Assembly: GCA_964452415.1 (NCBI GenBank)
Contig: CAYVME010000041.1
Coordinates: 1-5,517 of the forward strand
Source of the DNA: UBA12068 sp964452415
GTDB taxonomy: Bacteria > Patescibacteriota > Minisyncoccia > Moranbacterales > GWC2-37-73
DNA: 5,517 nt
Direction: 5' to 3'
The notes under the pieces: generated by a model
Databases searched by the model: none
What the model was told of the DNA's origin: nothing
The model's input: the letters and a program-made list of their open reading frames with translations, nothing else
Translations under genes and position numbers: made by a program
Part shown: positions 1 through 5,000 of the stretch, one piece after another
How the letters are laid out: each line of letters starts with the position of its first letter
Position numbering within the stretch: the stretch's first letter is position 1

Positions 1-7
1 CTCTAGC

Positions 8-42
8 CTATCATATTATACTGATAACTTCAAATATGTCAA
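8..42 (-). promoter_or_regulatory. Consensus sigma70-type promoter firing leftward out of the window
   Basis: On the minus strand, TTGACA (37-42) and TATAAT (15-20) are both perfect consensus hexamers, separated by 16 nt. The expected start site is near position 8. The -35 box begins only a few bases after the hisS stop codon (44-46). No gene of this transcript lies inside the window. A promoter this close to consensus suggests a highly expressed downstream unit (for example a stable RNA or a translation gene), but that is inference. Confidence 0.7.
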
Positions 43-43
43 T

Positions 44-1513
44 CTATGCGTTTTCTCCCTCATGTGACACAACCACATTGTTCTTGAGAATCTTTCGCAC
101 TGCCAAAATCAATCTTTCGTGATTCACTGTCTCTTGAGTTCCACTAACCATATCTTTCACGATAACGGTTTCATCAAGGGCCTCCTTTTGACCAATAATT
201 AAAGTTATTTCCACTCCAAGTTTGTCAGCCACACGAAGTTGAGATTTGAGTGCTCCGCGACCAAAACTTTCCGCAGTTAAAATTCCATTTTTTTGAAGTT
301 CAGCAAAAACATTCAAACTTTTCTTTTTTGCCAAATCTCCAAGTTGAGCCAAGAAAACTCGCGGTTTCGGTTCGATATACATTTTGGCATGCACTCTTTT
401 CATTTCTTGCACCAAACGATCCATTCCGAGCCCAAAACCAATCGCTGGAGTGTGCTCACCACCAAGTTCCTCAATCAAATAGTCATATCGTCCTCCACCA
501 CCAAGTGAGTGCTTCTTGCCCTCTTCATCACCTGACCAAATTTCAAAAACTGTTTTCGTGTAATAGCTGAGACCTCTAACCAAGCGAGGATTGATCACAT
601 ATGGCAAATCAAGCTCGTCAAGATATTCGAGCAAACTTTTGAAATGCACGCGACAATCTCCACAAAGCCTATCAATTGATTGAGGCGCGGTCATTGCAAC
701 TTGAATACATTTATCCTCTTTACAATCCAAAATTCGAAGTGGATTTATTTCTAATCTTTTTTTGCAATTAAGACACAGCTTTTGCTTTTTTGATTCAAAA
801 TAGGCAGTCAAAAGATCCTGATATTCTTTTCGGCATTTCGGACAACCAATTGAATTTATCTGAAATTGAATATTTTTGATTCCAAGACTTGTCACCACGC
901 GATGTGCCAACTGAATAAGTTGAGCATCCAAAATTGGATCTTGTTCTCCAAATGCATCGAAATTTGCTTGGAAATGTTCGCGATATCGTCCTTCTTGCGG
1001 ACGATCATAGCGATACACCGGTCCAGTTGAAAAAAGTTTCACTGGCTTTGAAAGCACAGTCATTCCATGTTGAATGTATGCGCGACCAATTCCTGCAGTA
1101 AGCTCTGGTCTCAGTGCGACCTTGTCCCCACCTTTAGTATTGAAGATATACATCTCCTTATCAACAATATCAGTTCCCTTTCCAATTGAACGCACAAAAA
1201 GATTTGCATATTCAACTGCAGGAGTGTCTATTCGCTGAAAGCCATAGTCGAGAGAAACACGAGAAAGAACTCTTCTGAGCTGATTCCAATATGGCTGGTC
1301 ACCAGGCAAAAGATCTCTCATTCCACGAGGAGGTTGCATCAAGATCTCTTCTTCAACAACCTTAGCCTTGCTTGAAGATGAAACTGTTCTTGGCGCTTTT
1401 TTTACCTGACTTGCAGATTTGGCAGATTTGGCAATTGCAGTTTTTTTATCCATTTTTTTGGTTCCGCCGACTGGCGAATTCTTTTTTATAATTTTACCTT
1501 TTGCTTGAGCCAT
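44..1513 (-). CDS. hisS: Histidyl-tRNA synthetase with Lys-rich N-terminal extension
   Basis: Class II aminoacyl-tRNA synthetase that charges tRNA-His with histidine using ATP in the cytoplasm. The 489-aa product has the family's core from about residue 60 (QPPRGMRDLLP). Motif 2 is at about 157-190 (GPVYRYDRPQEGRYREHFQ), the histidine-specific HisA loop at 311-319 (LVRGLSYYT) and motif 3 at 357-367 (AIGFGLGMDRL). An anticodon-binding domain covers about 385-475. The insertion between motif 2 and HisA carries eight cysteines in four pairs (224/227, 247/250, 264/269, 284/287), probably zinc-binding. The first 58 residues are a Lys/Ala/Ser-rich low-complexity extension absent from typical HisRS of about 420-430 aa. 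Met59 (ATG at 1339) is a possible alternative start giving a normal-length enzyme. No SD is visible before either start. The gene lies 17 nt after lepB, probably in one operon. The stop is TAG. Identity is certain; the start is less so. Confidence 0.97.
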   Translation of the reverse strand: MAQAKGKIIKKNSPVGGTKKMDKKTAIAKSAKSASQVKKAPRTVSSSSKAKVVEEEILMQPPRGMRDLLPGDQPYWNQLRRVLSRVSLDYGFQRIDTPAVEYANLFVRSIGKGTDIVDKEMYIFNTKGGDKVALRPELTAGIGRAYIQHGMTVLSKPVKLFSTGPVYRYDRPQEGRYREHFQANFDAFGEQDPILDAQLIQLAHRVVTSLGIKNIQFQINSIGCPKCRKEYQDLLTAYFESKKQKLCLNCKKRLEINPLRILDCKEDKCIQVAMTAPQSIDRLCGDCRVHFKSLLEYLDELDLPYVINPRLVRGLSYYTKTVFEIWSGDEEGKKHSLGGGGRYDYLIEELGGEHTPAIGFGLGMDRLVQEMKRVHAKMYIEPKPRVFLAQLGDLAKKKSLNVFAELQKNGILTAESFGRGALKSQLRVADKLGVEITLIIGQKEALDETVIVKDMVSGTQETVNHERLILAVRKILKNNVVVSHEGENA

Positions 1514-1530
1514 AACAGTTATTTAAATAG

Positions 1531-2184
1531 TTATAATATCTCAACTTTTGAAAGTGGCCACGCGCGAATCAAAACCTTTCCCACCACATCCTCTTTTGGA
1601 AGTGGTCCCCATGCCCTGGAATCATGCGAAAACTGTCTATTATCTCCAAGTACAAAATATTCATCATCGCCAAGTTCAGTCATTACCGAAGAAGTTGTGA
1701 TCAAGCCTGCTGGCAAGAAAGATTTTTCATCCAACATCAAACCTTCAGGGTTTTGCTCATTGAAAATCGTGACTCTGCCATTTTCAATTTTCACCTTTTC
1801 ACCAGGAAGTCCAATAATTCGCTTAATGAAAAATTGCTTCGGATCACGCGGATATCGAAAAACCGCAACATCATTTCGATTAAAATCCTTGAAAGAACCG
1901 ATCGTGAAAAGATGAGGAAAACCAAAATCGTCCAGAATATTCGTCATCTTGTAACCAAATTCATTAATAATGAGATAATCCCCGTCTTTGAAGTTTGGCT
2001 CCATGCTGGCGCCTTGCACAAAAAAAGGCTGAAATAGAAACACCCTGATTGGAACAATAATAACAAGCGCCCAGAAAAAAACTTTGATAACCTCCCAGAG
2101 GAAACTACCAACACCATAATATACTTCTTCATCAGTCTCAAACATGTTGCTGTTTTGTTTCTCCATTTTTATTTTATTATTCAT
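1531..2184 (-). CDS. lepB: Signal peptidase I
   Basis: Membrane-bound serine protease that removes signal peptides from exported proteins on the outer face of the cytoplasmic membrane. Numbering from the ATG at 2184 gives 217 residues. A single N-terminal membrane segment spans about 28-50. The nucleophile Ser60 lies in QGASMEPNF. The general-base Lys121 lies in FIKRIIGLPGE, and the conserved box GDNRQFSHDSRAWGPLP covers about 180-196. This is the Ser-Lys dyad arrangement of the S26 family. An in-frame TTG directly before the ATG (2187) would add one residue, and an internal ATG at 2166 would remove six. I prefer the ATG at 2184, but no good SD decides it. The gene is first in a leftward operon with hisS and is transcribed divergently from the LCP gene, so secretion and envelope functions share one control region. 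Confidence 0.96.
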   Translation of the reverse strand: MNNKIKMEKQNSNMFETDEEVYYGVGSFLWEVIKVFFWALVIIVPIRVFLFQPFFVQGASMEPNFKDGDYLIINEFGYKMTNILDDFGFPHLFTIGSFKDFNRNDVAVFRYPRDPKQFFIKRIIGLPGEKVKIENGRVTIFNEQNPEGLMLDEKSFLPAGLITTSSVMTELGDDEYFVLGDNRQFSHDSRAWGPLPKEDVVGKVLIRAWPLSKVEIL

Positions 2185-2245
2185 CAAAAATATCTTTTCT
2201 TGATGAAATTAATCACGAATTAAGCTCGAATATTTTTAGTTTTAA

Positions 2246-2281
2246 CAAGGCAATGATACCATGTCTGGACCCCAATTGCAA
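2246..2281 (-). promoter_or_regulatory. Putative lepB-hisS promoter (extended -10)
   Basis: On the minus strand, TTGCAA (2276-2281) is followed after 17 nt by TATCAT (2253-2258), which is preceded by TGG, giving an extended -10 (TGnTATCAT). The start would lie near 2246, leaving about 60 nt of leader before the lepB ATG. The -35 matches consensus at four of six bases and the -10 at five of six, so this is a moderate candidate. Confidence 0.5.
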
Positions 2282-2313
2282 GGGTTTACTTTTCGCTCAG
2301 ATTCGCTATTTTT

Positions 2314-2350
2314 TTGACATTTTGGTCGATTTTAAGGTAATATTCAAGCA
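2314..2350 (+). promoter_or_regulatory. LCP-pth promoter, predicted leaderless start
   Basis: TTGACA (2314-2319) is a perfect -35, and TAATAT (2338-2343) is a good -10 after an 18-nt spacer. Only six bases separate the -10 from the ATG at 2350. The normal start position, seven bases past the -10, therefore falls on the A of that ATG, and the mRNA would have no leader. The only SD-like bases nearby (AAGG at 2334-2337) lie inside the promoter spacer and would not be transcribed. Confidence 0.65.
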
Positions 2351-3960
2351 TGGATGGAATCAGAAGAAGACAACCCAAATATCCCGAGCAGCGTCCAGAG
2401 AAAATTGAGACGCCCAATCAGGCACCTCTCCCGAACCCTTTATATCAAAAAAGGGAAGAACTTTTCATTCCCAAGGAAGAAACATTTGAAAAACCCAAAC
2501 AAACAAAACCCAAGAGAAAGAAAGGTGTTTTTGGCAAGATAATCCTGGGTCTTGTTTCGTTTCTGATATTGCTAGCAATTGCCTATGTAATTTTTTTTGC
2601 ATGGAAAGCAAGGGCTTCATTTAAAAAAATGAACACTGGTTCCTCTGAGTCCACCATGATGCAAGACATGAAGTCCATAATGTCACCAATAATACCATCC
2701 AAAAGTACCAAACCACTGAAAGGACAAGAAAATGGACGCGTCAACATCTTATTGCTTGGAGCGGCTGGCGAAAAAAAACCTGGAGGAAATTTGACGGACA
2801 CAGTTATGATTCTCAGTATTGACACAAAAAACAAAAAGGTTGCCATGCTTTCCCTGCCAAGAGATTTCTATGTGCAAATTCCGAATTCCAATTCATTCAC
2901 CAAAATAAACAGTTTATACAAAATAGGAATAAACCAAGACGATGGCGCGGACCTCATTAAAGAAGCTGTTGAAAAAATAACCGACCTCAAAATAAACTAT
3001 TTTTTAGCAGTTGATTTCGAGGCCTTTGAAAAAATCATAAACAACATTGGCGGTGTCAACATTGTCTCAGAAAGAGATATCTACGATCCGAAATATCCCG
3101 GACCAAATTATAGCTATGAAACTTTTTCATTAACAAAAGGTCACCACCTTCTTGATGGCGCAACAGCCTTGAAATATGTTCGAGAAAGGCGCGATGACTC
3201 TGAAGGTGATTTCGGCAGAGCCAAAAGACAGCAACAAGTCATTCAATCAACAAAAAACAAACTCTTTTCGATGCAAACACTTTTCAATGTGGTTGGATTG
3301 AGCAACATCCTGACAACTCTAAGCGACAACATAAAAACCGACATCGGACTTGAGGATATTGATAAATTCATCGAGCTGAGCAAGACCGTCGACACTCAAA
3401 ATATCAACAATGCAGTTATTGATGCCTGGAAGCCCGACAGCTTGCTGAAAGTTTCCCATGTGATGCTTGAAAATGACAGAGCCTTCATTTTGGTTCCTCG
3501 AGTTGGAAACTATAGTGAAATTCAAGACTTGGCCCAAAATATTTTCGACCAAACTGAAATCAAAAAAAGAAAAGCCATGATCGAAACAGAGTCTGCCAAC
3601 ATTTCAATCATCAACCAAAGCTCAGACAACCAACTGGCAGACAAAATAAAAAAACTTCTCAGTGAGAAACTAAAAATGAAAAATGTGCGAACAATTCAAA
3701 ACGAATCCGGAGAAATTTCAAGCATCTCAATCATCCAAACAAATTCCTCTGGCAACGAAAAGATTTTCACCCTTGATGAATTAATCAAAAAACTTCCAGC
3801 TGTGCTTGATCCGCAAAAAAATGAATCAGAAGATGAGATATTGATCAGACTTGGGAATGATTTGATTGAAACATACAAATATGAAGAAGACAGTATTGAT
3901 GATTTCAACAAAGCTCAGGATTCTCAAGAGCTTATTGATTTCACGAAACAAAATAATTAA
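2350..3960 (+). CDS. LytR-CpsA-Psr (LCP) family envelope protein with LytR_C domain
   Basis: LCP proteins transfer polymers carried on undecaprenyl lipid to peptidoglycan or other envelope acceptors outside the membrane. The 536-aa product has a charged, Pro/Lys-rich cytoplasmic N-terminus (1-59), one membrane segment (about 60-84) and an external LCP domain (about 128-305). Visible LCP hallmarks are NLTDTVMILSID (147-158), SLPRDFYV (168-175, Arg171-Asp172), GGVNI (234-238) and LDGATALKYVRERRDDSEGD (268-287), followed by FGRAKRQQQVI (288-298). Arginines 171, 278, 280, 290 and 293 fit the conserved phosphate-binding positions. A LytR_C-like domain with alternating beta strands (ISIINQSS onward) covers about 413-510, and the tail is acidic. 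No signal peptidase site is needed because the helix is an anchor. The gene precedes pth by 12 nt, likely co-transcribed. The substrate polymer in this organism cannot be told from sequence. Confidence 0.92.
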   Translation: MDGIRRRQPKYPEQRPEKIETPNQAPLPNPLYQKREELFIPKEETFEKPKQTKPKRKKGVFGKIILGLVSFLILLAIAYVIFFAWKARASFKKMNTGSSESTMMQDMKSIMSPIIPSKSTKPLKGQENGRVNILLLGAAGEKKPGGNLTDTVMILSIDTKNKKVAMLSLPRDFYVQIPNSNSFTKINSLYKIGINQDDGADLIKEAVEKITDLKINYFLAVDFEAFEKIINNIGGVNIVSERDIYDPKYPGPNYSYETFSLTKGHHLLDGATALKYVRERRDDSEGDFGRAKRQQQVIQSTKNKLFSMQTLFNVVGLSNILTTLSDNIKTDIGLEDIDKFIELSKTVDTQNINNAVIDAWKPDSLLKVSHVMLENDRAFILVPRVGNYSEIQDLAQNIFDQTEIKKRKAMIETESANISIINQSSDNQLADKIKKLLSEKLKMKNVRTIQNESGEISSISIIQTNSSGNEKIFTLDELIKKLPAVLDPQKNESEDEILIRLGNDLIETYKYEEDSIDDFNKAQDSQELIDFTKQNN

Positions 3961-3972
3961 ACAATAAAAAAT

Positions 3973-4500
3973 ATGAAATTAATAATCGGTCTCGGCAATC
4001 CAGGGAAGCAATATGAAAACACAAGACATAATGCCGGTTTTATTGTGCTGGACGAAATAACCGGATCTTTTTCATTTCCAGAATTTGAATCAAACAAAAA
4101 ATTCAACGCTCAAATCAGTGAGGGCACCATTGGCAATGAAAAAATAATTTTGGCCAAACCAGAAACTTTCATGAACCTTTCCGGGAAAAGTGTCCAAGCA
4201 ATTATGCAATTTTTCAAAATTCCAATTGAAAACTTGATAGTTATTCATGATGATCTTGACATCGAACTTGGAGCATTCAAAATTTCAACTGATTCCTCAG
4301 CTGCTGGACACAATGGAGTGACTTCAATTTTTGAAACTCTTGGCACTCAAAAAATAACTCGCATTCGAGTTGGCATCGAAGGAGCTGAAAAGAAAAAAGA
4401 TCGAATCATTCCTGGAGATGTTTTTGTGCTTCAACCTTTTTCAACTGAAGAACTTGAAATCATAAAAAAGCTTTCGGAAGAAATCCTCAAAACAATTTAA
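3973..4500 (+). CDS. pth: Peptidyl-tRNA hydrolase
   Basis: Cytoplasmic esterase that releases peptides from peptidyl-tRNA that dropped off the ribosome, recycling tRNA. The 175-aa protein is slightly shorter than the E. coli enzyme. Family residues are all in place: Asn9 in GLGNPGKQYENTRHNAGF, the catalytic His19, Met67-Asn68 in ETFMNLSGKSV, Asp93 in IHDDLD, and Asn114 in AAGHNGVTSI. The usual Gly/Lys-rich loop before HNG is replaced by DSSAAG, which is a variation rather than a defect. It begins 12 nt after the LCP stop with A-rich sequence and no SD before the ATG, so translation probably depends on coupling or on unstructured A-rich context. Only 16 nt separate its TAA stop from the terminator hairpin of the convergent RNA gene. 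Confidence 0.97.
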   Translation: MKLIIGLGNPGKQYENTRHNAGFIVLDEITGSFSFPEFESNKKFNAQISEGTIGNEKIILAKPETFMNLSGKSVQAIMQFFKIPIENLIVIHDDLDIELGAFKISTDSSAAGHNGVTSIFETLGTQKITRIRVGIEGAEKKKDRIIPGDVFVLQPFSTEELEIIKKLSEEILKTI

Positions 4501-4516
4501 AAAACAACAAAATTAA

Positions 4517-4567
4517 AAGCGCTAATCTTTTGCTTATCCATTTGGATAAATTCAAAAGTTAGCGCTT
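4517..4567 (-). terminator. Long intrinsic terminator hairpin of the small RNA
   Basis: Three stacked arm pairs, 4517-4525/4559-4567 (9 bp), 4527-4532/4553-4558 (6 bp) and 4534-4539/4544-4549 (6 bp), give 21 pairs. There is one bulged base, a 1x3 internal loop and a four-base loop. On the minus strand it is followed directly by TTAATTTTGTTGTTTTTT (4516-4499), a U-rich tail. On the plus strand it is followed by GCTGATCTC, with no T-run. The terminator therefore serves the minus-strand RNA, not pth. The outer arm contains the stop codon of the 26-codon ORF. Confidence 0.85.
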
Positions 4568-4639
4568 GCTGATCTCAACCGCGAATGTTGCGATGAGATG
4601 GGTCGCTCCTCCTGCGAGCGATAAGGGGGATTCCTTCAT
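4559..4639 (-). CDS. Possible 26-aa small ORF inside the RNA
   Basis: The minus strand has AAAGGAGG followed after seven bases by ATG (4639), the best SD-start pair in the whole window. It opens a 26-codon frame beginning MKESPLSLAGG and ending EISKR, with TAA at 4559-4561 inside the terminator arm. The middle is mildly hydrophobic (ATHLIATFAV). I recognise no family. The frame overlaps the 57-codon ORF in a different frame, so at most one is likely to be the main product. The GC-rich codons and overlap with two hairpins argue that RNA structure, not coding, may shape this sequence. Confidence 0.27.
   Translation of the reverse strand: MKESPLSLAGGATHLIATFAVEISKR
4572..4599 (-). other. RNA stem-loop near the 3' end of the small RNA
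   Basis: Arms 4572-4577 and 4594-4599 (ATCTCA/TGAGAT) give six pairs, with a further three-pair CGC/GCG stem inside (4580-4582/4590-4592). Confidence 0.5.
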
Positions 4640-4748
4640 TGTTTCGCCTCCTTTCTTTACTTGGATTGTTTGGCGTCATTGCCCCTTCGATATTTTCGGC
4701 AAAATTCAAATGTGTCCATTTGAACAGCTCAGAAATTTTGCCCAACAT
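4575..4748 (-). CDS. Possible 57-aa small basic ORF inside the RNA
   Basis: The minus strand has GGGGGAGG followed after eight bases by ATG (4748). It opens a 57-codon frame starting MLGKISELFKWTHLNFAENI and ending HRNIRG, with TGA at 4575-4577. The second half is Arg/Asn-rich (KERRRNN at 31-37, ARRRSD at 44-49), so the peptide would be basic and could bind nucleic acid, but no family is recognised. The same DNA forms the 15-bp bulged helix and other inverted repeats, so the frame may be accidental. It is too short for ordinary gene callers. Confidence 0.3.
   Translation of the reverse strand: MLGKISELFKWTHLNFAENIEGAMTPNNPSKERRRNNEGIPLIARRRSDPSHRNIRG
4603..4621 (-). other. RNA stem-loop presenting an AGGAG loop
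   Basis: Arms 4603-4608 and 4616-4621 (TCGCTC/GAGCGA) form a perfect six-pair GC-rich stem. The minus-strand loop GCAGGAG exposes a purine-rich AGGAG, resembling an SD sequence but with no ATG following at a usable distance. Confidence 0.55.
4698..4742 (-). other. 15-bp RNA helix with an 11-nt bulge
   Basis: The outer stem pairs 4736-4742 with 4698-4704 (GGCAAAA/TTTTGCC). The inner stem pairs 4717-4724 with 4705-4712 (TTCAAATG/CATTTGAA), closed by a GACA loop. All 15 pairs are Watson-Crick. On the 5' side of the RNA, 11 bases (TTTCTGAGCTG, 4725-4735) bulge out between the two stems. This is the strongest single structural signal in the RNA body. Confidence 0.65.
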
Positions 4749-4774
4749 TGGACTCGCCTCCCCCTTTTGTTAAT

Positions 4775-4810
4775 TTCAAGGTGCCAAGATTGGCCCCTTT
4801 TTAACTTGAA
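4775..4810 (-). other. 5' stem-loop of the small RNA
   Basis: Outer arms TTCAAG (4805-4810) and CTTGAA (4775-4780) enclose an inner GCCA-ATCT-TGGC hairpin (4783-4794). The two stems are separated by an A-rich strand on one side. It begins about 15 nt after the predicted transcription start. Confidence 0.5.
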
Positions 4811-4824
4811 GAAATAACTCACTA

Positions 4825-4860
4825 TATTTTTATTATACACCTTTTTCAGGTTTTAGTCAA
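4825..4860 (-). promoter_or_regulatory. Strong promoter of the small RNA
   Basis: On the minus strand TTGACT (4855-4860, five of six consensus bases) and a perfect TATAAT (4832-4837) are separated by the ideal 17 nt. This predicts a start near 4825. The spacer holds a small inverted repeat (ACCT, five bases, AGGT), which could be incidental or an operator half-site. Confidence 0.8.
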
Positions 4861-4912
4861 TATGGGAGTTGTTTTTGGCTGCGCAAAGCCCCAGAATAAG
4901 ACAAGAATTTTT

Positions 4913-4980
4913 GATAATTGTCAAACAATGATAATTGAGCTATTCTTGAAATACTAACTACATTTAAAAATACATTTAAA
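4913..4980. repeat. Short direct repeats upstream of dprA
   Basis: GATAATTG occurs at 4913-4920 and again at 4930-4937 (17-nt period). TACATTTAAA occurs at 4959-4968 and 4971-4980 (12-nt period). Both pairs lie between the RNA promoter and the dprA start, where regulator binding sites would be expected. In AT-rich DNA such short repeats can also arise by chance. Confidence 0.35.
4918..4946 (+). promoter_or_regulatory. Weak candidate dprA promoter
   Basis: TTGTCA (4918-4923) and TATTCT (4941-4946) are spaced by 17 nt, with the start expected near 4953 and a leader of about 48 nt. The -35 fits well and the -10 poorly. An alternative pair, TTGAAA (4946-4951) and TACATT (4971-4976), has a 19-nt spacer. 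Neither is as strong as the divergent RNA promoter. Confidence 0.3.
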
Positions 4981-5000
4981 TTTGGGTCTTCTTTCAAGCT

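Larger units (their letters stand above)
4510..4825 (-). ncRNA. Unassigned structured small RNA (about 310 nt) with own promoter and terminator
   Basis: The minus strand holds a complete transcription unit: a near-consensus promoter (4832-4860), a predicted start near 4825, and an intrinsic terminator (4517-4567 plus U-rich tail). Between them lie several inverted repeats that can fold: 4775-4810, 4698-4742, 4603-4621 and 4572-4599, plus an 8-bp long-range match joining 4759-4766 to 4623-4630. GC content rises locally: 4561-4620 is 60% by count, against 38% for a line inside pth (4141-4200). This is a common mark of structured RNA in AT-rich genomes. I do not recognise tmRNA (no tRNA-like CCA end), RNase P RNA (no paired conserved core), SRP RNA or 6S RNA. 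Two SD-plus-ATG cassettes inside it leave open a small mRNA or dual-function RNA. It is convergent with pth and divergent from dprA. Confidence 0.72.

Noticed and set aside
1505..2037. Plus-strand frames of about 136 aa opposite lepB
   Set aside because: They are antisense to lepB, whose catalytic motifs are intact. No independent support.
2185..2187. TTG as the lepB start codon
   Set aside because: It directly precedes an ATG and would add a single residue. Nothing favours the rarer codon.
4559..4639. Leader-peptide attenuator (small ORF followed by terminator)
   Set aside because: There is no gene downstream on the same strand: the next sequence is the 3' end of the convergent pth. It cannot regulate a downstream operon by attenuation.
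4530..4765. CsrB/RsmZ-like sponge RNA with many GGA motifs
   Set aside because: Several GGA triplets occur, but only one sits clearly in a hairpin loop. The repeated stem-loop array typical of CsrA sponges is absent, and a CsrA in the host is not shown.
4566..4817. 83-codon plus-strand frame across the intergenic island
   Set aside because: It is antisense to the promoter-hairpin-terminator unit, has no SD or promoter, and its composition (Cys/Trp/Phe-rich, no domain) looks like the reverse of structured RNA.
4510..4825. tmRNA or RNase P RNA
   Set aside because: No tRNA-like end, resume codon or tag reading frame for tmRNA. GGAGGCGAGTCC looks a little like the RNase P GAGGAAAGTCC block, but the partner conserved core (ACAGA-type strand) is missing.
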